A stretch of DNA of 47,092 bases. Origin: Kitasatospora sp. DSM 101779 (lineage in GTDB: Bacteria > Actinomycetota > Actinomycetes > Streptomycetales > Streptomycetaceae). The notes under the pieces are model-generated. The model was given only the letters and a program-made list of their open reading frames with translations. It was not told the origin of the DNA and did not search any database. The translations under genes were made by a program, and so were the position numbers. Shown one piece after another: positions 16,711 to 24,943 of this stretch. The number at the start of each line of letters is the position of its first letter. The stretch's first letter is position 1. The stretch spans positions 7,554,590 to 7,601,681 of the forward strand of contig NZ_JAHTIK010000001.1 of assembly GCF_025655475.1 (NCBI RefSeq). The letters run 5' to 3'.

Positions 16711-16747
16711 CCGCGCGCCCGGTGGCGAGAGGACACCGGGCGCGCGG
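16711..16747 (+). terminator. Second hairpin terminator in tandem
   Basis: Arms CCGCGCGCCCGGTG (16711-16724) and CACCGGGCGCGCGG (16734-16747) are exact 14-bp complements with a 9-nt loop, 10 bp after the first hairpin. Confidence 0.75.
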
Positions 16748-17015
16748 CCGTCCTGGGGCGCGGCTTCACAGGTGCAGGGGCATCCATCGGGGGCGCTTGG
16801 GGGCACCTTCCGGCCGAAGCCGCGGGAGAACTGCGCAGACTCGGATGCGGCCCGCCGGACGAATCCGGGCTCGGCCCATGTCGCCACGGTGCCCGCCCCC
16901 CTCGGAGGCGAAGTTCCCCCGGCCTTCGGCCCGGAGACGCCCGGCGGGCCCCTGAATCAGCCGTCCCACTGCCCTCTTGCGGTCGTGTCACGCGCGGCCG
17001 TGGCCACCGGCCCGG
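16748..17015. other. Spacer without recognisable gene
   Basis: No coding pattern or strong repeat is visible between the tandem terminators and the permease remnant. Confidence 0.4.
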
Positions 17016-17333
17016 TCACGCCGCCCCGGCCGCCTGACGCCGGCGGCCCGTCAGCAGGTAGAGCACGGCGGCGAGGAGCATGCCGACCGGCAGCGACAGG
17101 TCGGTACCGCCCAGGGCCGCGGCCACCGGCCCGGTGTACAGCGGGGTGGTGACACACAGGCCCGCCGCCGCGGTGCCCAGCAGCACGGCCGCGGCCCCGG
17201 CCGGGTTGACGCCCGCGGTGTACCAGAACGGCCCGCCGCGGCTCTCGTCGGAGAGCTCGCGGCCGTCGTAGCGGTTCCGCCGCAGCAGGACGTCGGTGGC
17301 GTAGACGGCCATGGTGGGGCCGGTCAGCACCAC
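17016..17333 (-). pseudogene. NCS1 nucleobase/allantoin permease, C-terminal remnant
   Basis: The frame encodes the last roughly 100 residues of an NCS1 (cytosine/purine/allantoin/thiamine) permease: GPTMAVYATDVLLRRNRYDG, then ELSDESRGGPFWYTAGVNPA, and two hydrophobic helices (AAAVLLGTAAAGLCV and SLPVGMLLAAVLYLL) with a basic end. Intact members have about 12 helices and 480-500 residues; here everything upstream is missing. The break lies at about 17334, where an amidohydrolase fragment begins abruptly on the opposite strand. Confidence 0.75.
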
Positions 17334-18286
17334 CTCTCAGGCTGCCGCGACCTGCCCGCCGTCCGCGCCGTCCGCGCCGTCCTCGCCGAGGCCGCCGCCC
17401 GCCTCGAACCCGGCGCCTGGCTGCGCGGCTGGGGCCTCGACCCCAACGCCTTCGGCGACCGGCCGGTCACCGCCGCCGACCTCGGCCCCGTCCTCGACGG
17501 CGTCCCGGCCCTGATCGACCTCTTCGACGCCCACTCCGCGCTCGCGAGCCCCCGCGCCCTCGAACTCGCCGGAATCGACGGCCCGCGCCGCTTCGACGAG
17601 GGCGCCGAGATCGTCTGCGACGCCGACGGCCGCCCCACCGGGCTGCTCCTCGAGGACGCCGCCTGCGAACTCGTCGTGAACGTCGCACCCAGGCTCACCG
17701 ACGCCCAGCTACGGGCCAGGGCCGCCGAGGTGCTGCAGCAGATGGCCGCCGCCGGCCTCACGGCGGCCACGCCATGGACGCCAACGGCCCCACCCTCGCC
17801 CTGTGCGCCGACCTGGAGGCCGACGGCGCCCTGCCGCTGCGCCTGCGGATCGCCCCCTGGTGCCGGCCCGGCGACGACGAGGAGGCGGTCGAGGCGCTGA
17901 TCCGGCTGCAGGGCACCGGCGGACGGTTCTGGCGGGTCGACGGCGCCAAGCTGTTCATGGACGGCACCGTCGACAACGGCACCGCATGGCTGGAGCGCCC
18001 CGACTGCCACGGCGAGTCCACGCAGTCCTTCTGGCCCGACCCGGAGGCCTACACCCGGGTGATCGCCCGGCTGCACCGCGCCGGCGTCCCCACCGCCACG
18101 CACGCCATCGGCGACGCCGCCGTCCGGCACGTCCTGGACTCGGTGGCGAAGGCGCAGGAGAAGGCGAAGGCGAAAGCCGAGCGTGAGAGGCTGTCGCAGA
18201 AGTGGTGGCCCGATCGATGTGCGACAGGCCGTCGCAGCCGTGACAGCCGCACTCCCGGCGCTACTGCGGGGCACGCTTGCCGGTGA
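17334..18286 (+). pseudogene. Amidohydrolase (YtcJ-like) remnant, truncated at both ends and frameshifted
   Basis: The first part (about 17338-17760) reads GCRDLPAVRAVRAVLAEAAA, WLRGWGLDPNAF, LIDLFDAHSALASPRALELAG and DADGRPTGLLLEDAA, typical of an amidohydrolase of the YtcJ group but without its metal-binding N-terminus. Near 17762 one base appears missing (GLT to GGHAMDANG); the second frame continues with LRLRIAPWCRPGDDEEAVEA, FWRVDGAKLFMDGTVDNGTA and VPTATHAIGDAAVRHVLDSV. At about 18150 homology ends, and a Lys/Arg-rich tail runs to a stop at 18286. The C-terminal metal ligands are gone. It overlaps the convergent lipoprotein gene by 26 bp. Confidence 0.75.
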
Positions 18287-19544
18287 GCACCCAGCGGACG
18301 TCCACGAACCCGCTCTGCTGCTGGGCCAGCCGACCGTTCTCCACCTGCTGGAAGGTCACCCAGGTGTTTGTCAGCCGCGGCGACTCGGCGCTCGGCAGCA
18401 TGCTCGCCATGCCCCAGTCCAGTGGTGGGGTGACGCCGCCGGTGTCCAGCGAGTCCCCGCTGTCCAGCTGATTGCGCAGCGACTTCGCGGTCAGCGGCAG
18501 GCCGGCCGAGGCCAGTCGGTCGGCTGCCTGGAAGAAGACCTGATAGGCGACCCAGGTCGTCTGCACGCCCAGGTCGGAGGCGTCCACCGGCGAGGCCGCC
18601 GGCCCGCCCTGCAGGGTGTGGCGCAGCTCGTCCCAGACCGCGGACGACTCGGGCGGGTACCAGCCGGTCACCAGGGCGCCCTCCAGCGGACCCCCCTTGC
18701 CGCCGGTGGCGTCCACCACCGACTGCTGCACGCCGCCGAGCACCGCGCCGAGCCGGGTCCGGGTCGGGGCGAGCTTCCGGTAGGCGTCCAGCAGGCCCCG
18801 GGTCTGCTCGACGCCGAGCGCCGTGGTCACGCAGCCGTCCTTGTGGTCCCCGCCGACCGCCGCCCGGGCGAGCGCGGCGAAGTCCGGGCCCTTCTCGGCG
18901 ACCTTCACGTCGGTGAGCGGGACCCCGGCGGGCCGCAGCGCGCCGGACAGGTAGCGGGTGAGGGTGTCGCCGGTCCGGTTGTCGGGGCGCACCAGCGCGA
19001 TCGACCTGCAGCCCGCCGCGATCAGTTGGCGCCCGCTGCCGGCGATCAGCGCCGGCGTCCCGCCCGCCACCGGGTAGGAGAGCGGGCTGGAGAACTCCGG
19101 CCCGGACAGCCCGTACCCGCCCAGGTAGGGGATGCCCGCCGCCTCCAGGGCGGGCATGAAGTCCGCGGCGTGCCGGCTGTACGAGCCGATCACCGCCACC
19201 GCGTGGGCGCCCACCGCCTGCCGGGCGCAGGCCGCCGCCCCCTGCGCGGTGTCCTGTTCGTTGCAGGTGAGCACGTGCAGCCGGCGACCGCCGAAGCGGT
19301 CCGAGGCGCTGACGGAGCGTCCGATCGCCTCCGCCAGGGCGGTGCTCCCCGACCGGTCGGCGGAGCCGGTGCCGGACGGGGCCATGGTCAGCACGGTCAC
19401 CCCGGTGCCCTCGGCGGCACCCGCGCCGCCCGCGCACCCGGTCAGGTCGAGCAGTGCCGGCAGCAGCGCCGCAGCCGCCGCCAACCGCCCGGCCCGCCCC
19501 GCCCGCATGCCCGCCGTGCCCTGCCGGCCGATCCGCCCTGCCAT
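18261..19544 (-). CDS. ABC-type substrate-binding lipoprotein (branched-chain amino acid type, Peripla_BP_6)
   Basis: This 427-residue lipoprotein has a basic N-terminus, hydrophobic core and lipobox LTGC with Cys37. The mature domain is of the periplasmic-binding type used for amino acids and amides: LAEAIGRSVSASDRFGGRRL, AVIGSYSRHAADFMPALEAA, GIPYLGGYGLSGPEFSS, IALVRPDNRTGDTLTRYL, TWVAYQVFFQAADRL. ATG 19544 is preferred because GGGAGG lies 9 nt upstream; ATG 19508 would also give a valid signal peptide. No ABC permease or ATPase gene is adjacent, so it is an orphan that may sense or scavenge a ligand. Confidence 0.85.
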   Translation of the reverse strand: MAGRIGRQGTAGMRAGRAGRLAAAAALLPALLDLTGCAGGAGAAEGTGVTVLTMAPSGTGSADRSGSTALAEAIGRSVSASDRFGGRRLHVLTCNEQDTAQGAAACARQAVGAHAVAVIGSYSRHAADFMPALEAAGIPYLGGYGLSGPEFSSPLSYPVAGGTPALIAGSGRQLIAAGCRSIALVRPDNRTGDTLTRYLSGALRPAGVPLTDVKVAEKGPDFAALARAAVGGDHKDGCVTTALGVEQTRGLLDAYRKLAPTRTRLGAVLGGVQQSVVDATGGKGGPLEGALVTGWYPPESSAVWDELRHTLQGGPAASPVDASDLGVQTTWVAYQVFFQAADRLASAGLPLTAKSLRNQLDSGDSLDTGGVTPPLDWGMASMLPSAESPRLTNTWVTFQQVENGRLAQQQSGFVDVRWVLTGKRAPQ

Positions 19545-20010
19545 ACCCGCGCCCCTCCCGTGGTCCGCCCGATGTCGGGGGCAAGCCAAGCGAGCCCAGC
19601 GCACGTTCAGGCGGCCAACGGGCGAACAGCACGGGGTGTTCGGGGGAAGAGCAGGTCGCTCCGCAAACGTACCACCAGGCCCTCGGGGGCGACTTCATGA
19701 CGAACCATCAGGCTGTTCCCGCTGGTGAAAGCCGGTTCCGGGGCGGGACCACCGTGCGGTGCCCGCACCGGCATGTTCGGCCAACTCCGGTGAGGTCACC
19801 GCGACTCGGCGCCGGCGTACCCCGGCCGGCCGGTGGCTGCGGTGCGGACCGCGGCGCTCGACCGCGACGGGGGCGGGGCCGGGTCGGGCAGCGGGCGCAG
19901 CTCCGTCGACGGTGCGTGGGCGGAGGGCCCGGCCGCCGTGCGGCTCGCGCGGCGGGGCGTAGCGTGGTGAGGGTGGCCCGTCAGCGCAGCGGCGTACTCC
20001 GGGGCACCTG
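19545..20010. other. Divergent intergenic region; leader of the CapA-like gene
   Basis: No gene is recognisable. Near the right end TAGCGT (19960-19965) could be a -10 box for the CapA-like gene. A 15-codon frame from GTG 19967 ends in TGA that overlaps the CapA-like start (GTGA), so a translated leader is possible. Confidence 0.4.
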
Positions 20011-21378
20011 GTGACGCCGCTCGTCTCCCGCCGCGCCGTGCTGCTGGGTGCCGCCGGCGGAGTGCTCGCCGCGTGCAGTAGCGGCGGGTCGAACCGGCGG
20101 CCCGGGCGGGGCGCCGCGACGGCCGCCGAGGCACTCCGGTCGGGCGGCGCCGTCCGGCTGCCGGTGGTGCTGGCCGTCCACCCCGCGACGGCGATCGGCC
20201 GCACCGCGACCCGGGCCGAACTGGAGGCCGTGCACTCCGGCGGGGCCGCCGCATGGCAGGGGCTGCGGGTCGTGCGCGGGCCGGGCGCGGTCGCGGAGGT
20301 GGCCACGGTCAGGGACGCGGTCGCCGCGGTGACGGCGGACGCCGTGGTACCCGGCACCGCCGTCGTGCCGGTGGACGGCCGGGACCCGCTGACCGCACCG
20401 GCCGACTACCCCGTCACCGCCGAGGTCGACGCCGCGACCGCGCCCGACCCGGTGGTCACCAGTCTGTGGACGGGCGACGTGATGCTCGGCCGCCGGGTCG
20501 GTGCCGGGATGGCGGCCGCCGGCGACTGGGAGCTCCCGTTCTCACGGACGGCGGACCGGCTGTCCGCCGCCGGCCTGACCGTCGGGAACCTGGAGTGCAC
20601 CCTCTCCAAGGAGGGCCGGGCCACGCACGGCGGCGATTCCTTCGGCGGCGACCCGAGGGCGCTCGCCGGCCCCCGCCGGGCCGGCTACGACATTCTCACC
20701 CTCGGCAACAACCACATGGGCGACTACGGCCCCGACGCCCTCGTCCGGACGGTGGCGATCGCCCGCGGCGAGGGCTTCGCCACCACCGGCGCCGGCGCGG
20801 ACATCGCCGCCGCCCGGCAGCCGGCCCTGGCGACGGCCGGCGGGCTGCGCTTCGCCGTCCTCGCGTTCTGCGCCGTCGGAGAGTCGCCGGAGGCGGGCCC
20901 GGCCACCCCGGGTGTGGTGTGGCAGCGGATGCCGCCGATCACCGGCCCGCTCGCCGAGAACGACCTCGCGGCGCTGGAAACGTCCGTGCGCGCCGCCCGC
21001 CCGACCGCCGACGTGCTGGTCGTCGTCCCGCACTGGGGCCGCGAGTACTCGCACCGCCCGGTCGCCGAGCAGTACACCGTCGGCCACCGGCTGATCGACG
21101 CCGGAGCCGACGCGGTGGTCGGCATGCACCAGCACTGGGTGCAGCCCGTCGAGATCTACCACGGCCGCCCGATCGTGCACGGTCTCGGCAACTTCGTCTT
21201 CGACATGACCTTCTCCGAACAGGTCCAGCAGGCGATGGTGGTCGAACTCGTCCACTGGGGGCGGATCGTGAAGAGCGTCCGGGCCGTGCCGGTGCGGATC
21301 GGCGCGGGCGGCGTGCCGTACTTCCTCGACCCGGCCGGCGCCGAGGGCCGGACCATCCTGTCCACGGTGTGGGGCTGA
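20011..21378 (+). CDS. CapA-family lipoprotein (poly-gamma-glutamate biosynthesis-like metallophosphoesterase fold)
   Basis: This 455-residue protein begins at GTG 20011 with twin arginines (SRRAVLLGAAGG) and a lipobox LAAC, Cys22, indicating Tat- or Sec-exported lipoprotein. After a variable 120-residue region the CapA/PGA_cap domain shows its ordered motifs: TGDVMLGRRVG (about 155), LTVGNLECTLS, ILTLGNNHMGDYG, VVVPHWGREYSH, and GMHQHWVQPVEIYHGRPIVH with GLGNFVFD. These make the calcineurin-like metal site. CapA itself helps poly-glutamate capsule formation; no capB/capC partners are here, so this is a CapA-like cell-surface hydrolase of unknown substrate. Confidence 0.9.
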   Translation: MTPLVSRRAVLLGAAGGVLAACSSGGSNRRPGRGAATAAEALRSGGAVRLPVVLAVHPATAIGRTATRAELEAVHSGGAAAWQGLRVVRGPGAVAEVATVRDAVAAVTADAVVPGTAVVPVDGRDPLTAPADYPVTAEVDAATAPDPVVTSLWTGDVMLGRRVGAGMAAAGDWELPFSRTADRLSAAGLTVGNLECTLSKEGRATHGGDSFGGDPRALAGPRRAGYDILTLGNNHMGDYGPDALVRTVAIARGEGFATTGAGADIAAARQPALATAGGLRFAVLAFCAVGESPEAGPATPGVVWQRMPPITGPLAENDLAALETSVRAARPTADVLVVVPHWGREYSHRPVAEQYTVGHRLIDAGADAVVGMHQHWVQPVEIYHGRPIVHGLGNFVFDMTFSEQVQQAMVVELVHWGRIVKSVRAVPVRIGAGGVPYFLDPAGAEGRTILSTVWG

Positions 21379-21441
21379 CGGACCGTCACTCCAGCCCCCT
21401 GCCATCGGCTGACCGATCGGTTCGGCGGACAGGGAGCGGCC

Positions 21442-21970
21442 TTGGACGCCTCGGCGGACACGGCACGGATCGTCACCGCGCTCGCGGCACGCTGGGCGGC
21501 AGAACTCGGCGGCGCCGACGGCAGCGGGACGGTGTTCACCGCCGTCGGCGTCTGGCCGCTGCTCGGCATGCCGGCCGCCGGGGCGGACCACACCGTCCGC
21601 AAGGAACTCGAGGAGGCGATCGGCCTGCCCGCCGGCGAGGCCGCCCGACGAGGGCGGGAACTCCTCGCGCTGCTGGGCGACGTGCCCGGCGCCGGAGCCG
21701 CCGTCGGCCTCTGGACCGCCGCCCGCCTCCGGCTGGAGCCGCAGAGTGGCTGGCCGCGGTCGGCTCGGACACCCGCGGCACCCTCACGGGCCTGCCCGCG
21801 CTCGACCGGATCGTCCTCGACCGGATCGTCCTCGACCGGTGGGCCCGGAAGCACACCGGAGGCCTCGTCCGGTCCGTGCCCCCGGAGCTCCACCGAGAAC
21901 TGCTGCTCGTCCTGGCCAGTGCCGTGGCCGTCCGCACCCGCTGGCGGCACCCCTTCCACGAAATGGGGCG
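21442..21970 (+). pseudogene. Serpin-like gene, N-terminal remnant with frameshift
   Basis: From GTG/TTG-type starts near 21442 the frame reads ARIVTALAARWAAELGG, GTVFTAVGVWPLLGMPAAGA, LEEAIGLPAGEAARRGRELL and GAAVGLWTAARLRLEP, matching the start of bacterial serpin-family proteins. Near 21740 the frame changes and EWLAAVGSDTRGTLTGLPAL, RWARKHTGGLVRSVPPELHR and LLLVLASAVAVRTRWRHPF continue it. Homology stops near 21965; the reactive-centre loop and C-terminal half are missing. A 15-bp internal duplication (LDRIV repeated) lies in the second part. No functional inhibitor can be made. Confidence 0.6.
21801..21839. repeat. 15-bp tandem duplication inside the serpin remnant
   Basis: CTCGACCGGATCGTC occurs at 21801-21815 and 21816-21830, with CTCGACCGG starting a third copy. 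Confidence 0.85.
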
Positions 21971-21975
21971 ACCGC

Positions 21976-22224
21976 ATGGGCGACCTGCTGTGGGCCGCGG
22001 ACCGCACCGCCGACGCGATCGTCCTGTGTCACCTGGGCTGCGGCCGGCGCGAGTGGCTGGGCGTCAGCGGCCCCGAACGCGGCCGGATCTGGTCCGACGA
22101 CCGCATCGACGACCTTGATCTCGCCCCGCTGCTCGACCCCGACGGCCGGCCCGTCACCTTCGCCCGCCGGTACCTCGACTGGCTCCACGAGGCAGAGCAG
22201 TACGTGCGTCAGCAGGCAGCCTGA
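21976..22224 (+). pseudogene. SMI1/KNR4-family C-terminal remnant
   Basis: The last 82 codons read AIVLCHLGCGRREWLGVSGP, ERGRIWSDDRIDDLDLAPLL and DPDGRPVTFARRYLDWLHEA, the C-terminal end of SMI1/KNR4-type proteins (often immunity proteins or regulators). It is joined directly to the serpin fragment upstream, and the N-terminal two thirds are absent. An internal ATG at 21976 could still start an 82-residue peptide, but there is no good ribosome site. Confidence 0.55.
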
Positions 22225-22370
22225 GCCCGGACCCCCGTGCGTGCGCCGTGCGGACCGGACGGCCCTGCCGCGCCGGTGCGCAACACCCCGCGCCCGCCGT
22301 CCGGAGGACCTTTCGGCCGCCCCGGCGCGGCGCCGCCGCCCCTCCGACCGGCTGTCGGAGGATCAGGCGA

Positions 22371-23744
22371 ATGATGAGACGAACCCGGGCGACGGCGGCG
22401 GCCTCCGCCGCGGCAGTCCTGCTGCTCCTCACCGGTGCGCCCGCCGGCGCAGCGCTCACCCCGCCGGACCCGTACTTCCCGCTCAGCGGCAACCAGCGCT
22501 ACGACGTCCGCCACTACGACCTCGACCTCGACTTCACCCCGGCGAGCCACCTGCTGGACGCCCGGGCGACCGTCACCGCGAGCGCGGACCGCTCGCTGGC
22601 CACCTTCCGCCTGGACTATTCGGGCCCTGCCGTCCAGCAGGTCCTGGTCGACGGCCGGCCCGCCGCCTACCGGAGCGACGGACAGAAGCTGACGGTCACC
22701 CCGGCCCGTCCGATCCGCCCCGGCGCGCTGTTCACCGTCGTCGTCCGCTACCGGGGCACCCCCGAGCGGATCTCCGACCCGGCGCTCGGCGACTACGGCT
22801 GGATCAACACCCCGGACGGCGCCGTGGCCCTCAACGAGCCCGACGGCGCCCGCACCTGGTACCCCCTCAACGACGACCTGCGGGACAAGGCCACCTACAC
22901 CTTCCGGATCACCACCCCGACCGGGGTGACCGCCCTCGCCAACGGGGAGCCGGCCGGCCCGCCGCAGACCCACGACGGCCGCACCACCGTCACCTGGCAG
23001 ATGCGCAAGCCGATGGCCGGCTACCTGTCGATGGTCGCGATCGGCGATTTCCAGGTCGCCCGCACCACCGACGACGGCCTCCCCAACATCACCGCCTACG
23101 ACCCGAACGGCAGCGACGACACCCTGCTGCACCCCGCCACCGCGCAGGCGGTCGCCTGGGAGCGGAAGCGCTTCGGCGCGTACCCCTTCGACTCGACGGG
23201 CGGCATCATCGACGAGGTCGGCGTCGGCTACGCACTGGAGAGCCAGAGCCGCCCGGTCTACGACCGCGGCCCCGACGAGCTCACCGTCGTCCACGAGATC
23301 GCCCACCAGTGGTTCGGCGACAGCGTCACCCCGTCCACCTGGCGCGACATCTGGCTCAACGAGGGCTTCGCCACCTACACCGAATGGCTCTGGCAGGAGG
23401 ACCACGGCGGACCGTCCGTGCAGCAGGTCTTCGACACCTATTACGAGACGCCCGCCGGCGACCCGTTCTGGAACCTGGAGACCGGCGACCCCGGCCGCGA
23501 CGAGATGTTCAACTTCGATGCCGTGTACGTCCGCGGCGCGATGACCCTGCACGCCCTGCGCACCACCATCGGTGACCGCGACTTCTTCGACTTGCTCCGC
23601 ACCTGGGCCCACACCTACCGGTACGGCACGGCGGACACCGGCGACCTGCTCCGCCTGGCGGAGAAGCTCTCGCACCACAGGCTCGGCCCGCTGTTCGACG
23701 ACTGGCTGTACACGGCGGCCAAGCCCCCGCTGCCGCCGCACTGA
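22371..23744 (+). CDS. Secreted M1-family zinc metallopeptidase
   Basis: The 457-residue protein starts at ATG 22371, 8 bp after GGAGGA. A signal peptide (RRTRATAAASAAAVLLLL, cleavage near APAGA) is followed by the M1 N-terminal beta domain (YDVRHYDLDLDF, ALNEPDGARTWYPLNDD) and the thermolysin-like catalytic domain. Zinc ligands are HEIAH (His308, His312) and Glu331 in LNEGFATY; Glu309 is catalytic. The GAMEN exopeptidase motif is replaced by the VGYALESQ region. The C-terminal helical ERAP1-like domain is absent, as in short actinobacterial M1 enzymes. Predicted extracellular aminopeptidase; a strong terminator follows. Confidence 0.93.
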   Translation: MMRRTRATAAASAAAVLLLLTGAPAGAALTPPDPYFPLSGNQRYDVRHYDLDLDFTPASHLLDARATVTASADRSLATFRLDYSGPAVQQVLVDGRPAAYRSDGQKLTVTPARPIRPGALFTVVVRYRGTPERISDPALGDYGWINTPDGAVALNEPDGARTWYPLNDDLRDKATYTFRITTPTGVTALANGEPAGPPQTHDGRTTVTWQMRKPMAGYLSMVAIGDFQVARTTDDGLPNITAYDPNGSDDTLLHPATAQAVAWERKRFGAYPFDSTGGIIDEVGVGYALESQSRPVYDRGPDELTVVHEIAHQWFGDSVTPSTWRDIWLNEGFATYTEWLWQEDHGGPSVQQVFDTYYETPAGDPFWNLETGDPGRDEMFNFDAVYVRGAMTLHALRTTIGDRDFFDLLRTWAHTYRYGTADTGDLLRLAEKLSHHRLGPLFDDWLYTAAKPPLPPH

Positions 23745-23755
23745 CCCTCCGTCCG

Positions 23756-23802
23756 GGACGCCGGCGGCGCGCCACCCCCGCGGTGGCGCGCCGTCGGCGT
23801 CC
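23756..23802 (+). terminator. Long hairpin terminator after the M1 peptidase gene
   Basis: Arms 23756-23776 and 23782-23802 pair over 21 bp with one mismatch and a 5-nt loop, 12 bp past the stop. Confidence 0.85.
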
Positions 23803-23998
23803 GGCGTTGGTGGCGCCGCGTCAGGCGGTGTCGCAGGCCTCCTCGATGGGCACTTCCGGCCTCCGGTTCGGGTCCGGCCGACGTCCCCCCGACACCGTGG
23901 TTGACCGGGCCTTTGACGGGGCAGAGATCCGGTACGCGCAAGGAACGGCGCAGGTGGGCGAAGGTCCTGCCGTGCCGGCGACCGAGGAGGTGACGGTG

Positions 23999-24094
23999 AT
24001 GATCAGGATCAAGGTGGTGTCACGCCCCGTCCGGGGCAAGCCGCGGCCTCCGCTCGATCTGCGGACCCCGTCGGGCCGGCCGCTGCCGTACTGA
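23999..24094 (+). CDS. Possible 31-residue Pro/Arg-rich peptide
   Basis: ATG 23999 lies 7 nt after GAGGAGG (23985-23991), one of the better ribosome sites in the window. The peptide is MIRIKVVSRPVRGKPRPPLD followed by LRTPSGRPLPY: strongly basic, proline-rich, no Cys. Composition resembles proline-rich cationic peptides, but such composition also arises by chance in GC-rich DNA. No processing or transport gene is adjacent. Confidence 0.35.
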   Translation: MIRIKVVSRPVRGKPRPPLDLRTPSGRPLPY

Positions 24095-24311
24095 GGGCCG
24101 GCCGCGCGCTGCGGTGTGCCCCGCGCGGGCGTACCCGGCCGCGGGCGCGGACCGCACGCTCACGTCGGGCGGGTTTGCGCGGGGCGGCGTCGGGCAGGCG
24201 GAGACTCCTGCTCCGCGGACGGAGCAGGGGACGGACCGCATACGCCCCGCCCCGGGCCGGGTCGCAGTAGCCTGGACGGTTCTGCGCCCCAGACGGCGAA
24301 GGGAGCCTGCC

Positions 24312-24578
24312 ATGGCCCATGCCGACCGCGACCTCGCCATGCTCGGCGAGAACGTCGAACCCGCCGGCGCGCTGAAACCCGAGACCCTCGACCGGGTCCG
24401 CGCGGTGGTGGCCGAACACGCCCGCGACGGGGAGGACCGCCGCCTCCTGCTGGAGGCACTGGGCCTGGCCGGCGACGCACCGGCCACCCACGACGCACCG
24501 GCCACCCACGACGCACTGGCCGACACCACCCGGACGGACGAACCGGAGAGCGGTGGGCGGCCGCACCCGTCACACTGA
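24312..24578 (+). CDS. Small acidic protein with internal repeat, unknown
   Basis: This 88-residue protein has ATG 24312 with GAAGGGAG upstream. The N-terminal 50 residues look helical (MAHADRDLAMLGENVEPAGA, then TLDRVRAVVAEHARDGEDRR and LLLEALGLAG). A short Asp/Ala/Pro/Thr/His repeat follows (DAPATHDAPATHDA) and a polar tail. No known domain; likely a species-variable cytoplasmic protein. Confidence 0.55.
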   Translation: MAHADRDLAMLGENVEPAGALKPETLDRVRAVVAEHARDGEDRRLLLEALGLAGDAPATHDAPATHDALADTTRTDEPESGGRPHPSH

Positions 24579-24643
24579 CGGCCCGGCGGGTCGGCGGACA
24601 GCCCTGTCCGACCGCCCGGCCGAGCCCTGACCGAGGAGGAGCG

Positions 24644-24868
24644 ATGGCATTCCCGCACCACCCTCACCGTGTGCCCGAGGACGGGCCCGAGCCGCCCCGG
24701 CAGGACCGCACGGTGCTGGGCGCCCTCGGGGCCCTGCTGGGCGATCTCGCCGCCCTCGGTCCCGGACACGGCCGAGCGGACGACCCGGACGCCGACGAGG
24801 GGCCCGATGCCGCCGGCGCCCTCGAACGGCGCTCCCCACGCCCGGGCGGTCTCACGGCGACCGCCTGA
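24644..24868 (+). CDS. Small protein, unknown
   Basis: This 74-residue protein starts at ATG 24644 after GAGGAGGAGCG, a very strong ribosome site. It has a His/Pro-rich start (AFPHHPHRVPEDGPEPPRQD), a central helix TVLGALGALLGDLAALGPG and an acidic then basic tail. It follows the previous small gene by 65 bp on the same strand and may be co-transcribed. No family recognised. Confidence 0.5.
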   Translation: MAFPHHPHRVPEDGPEPPRQDRTVLGALGALLGDLAALGPGHGRADDPDADEGPDAAGALERRSPRPGGLTATA

Positions 24869-24943
24869 CCGGACCCGGCGGCCGCCAGGACACCCGGGTC
24901 ACCCCGGGGCTGTGGGGTGGCCATGACGGTGAAGACCACGCGT

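Noticed and set aside
14385..16991. An 868-codon open frame antisense to the sedolisin gene
   Set aside because: Composition is Gly/Val/Arg-rich without domains, and the opposite strand has a complete catalytic protease. GC-rich genes commonly leave such open antisense frames.
23791..24094. A 103-residue protein from the upstream ATG
   Set aside because: Its start lies inside the M1 peptidase terminator hairpin and the first 65 residues have no protein-like pattern; only the last 31 codons have a good ribosome site.
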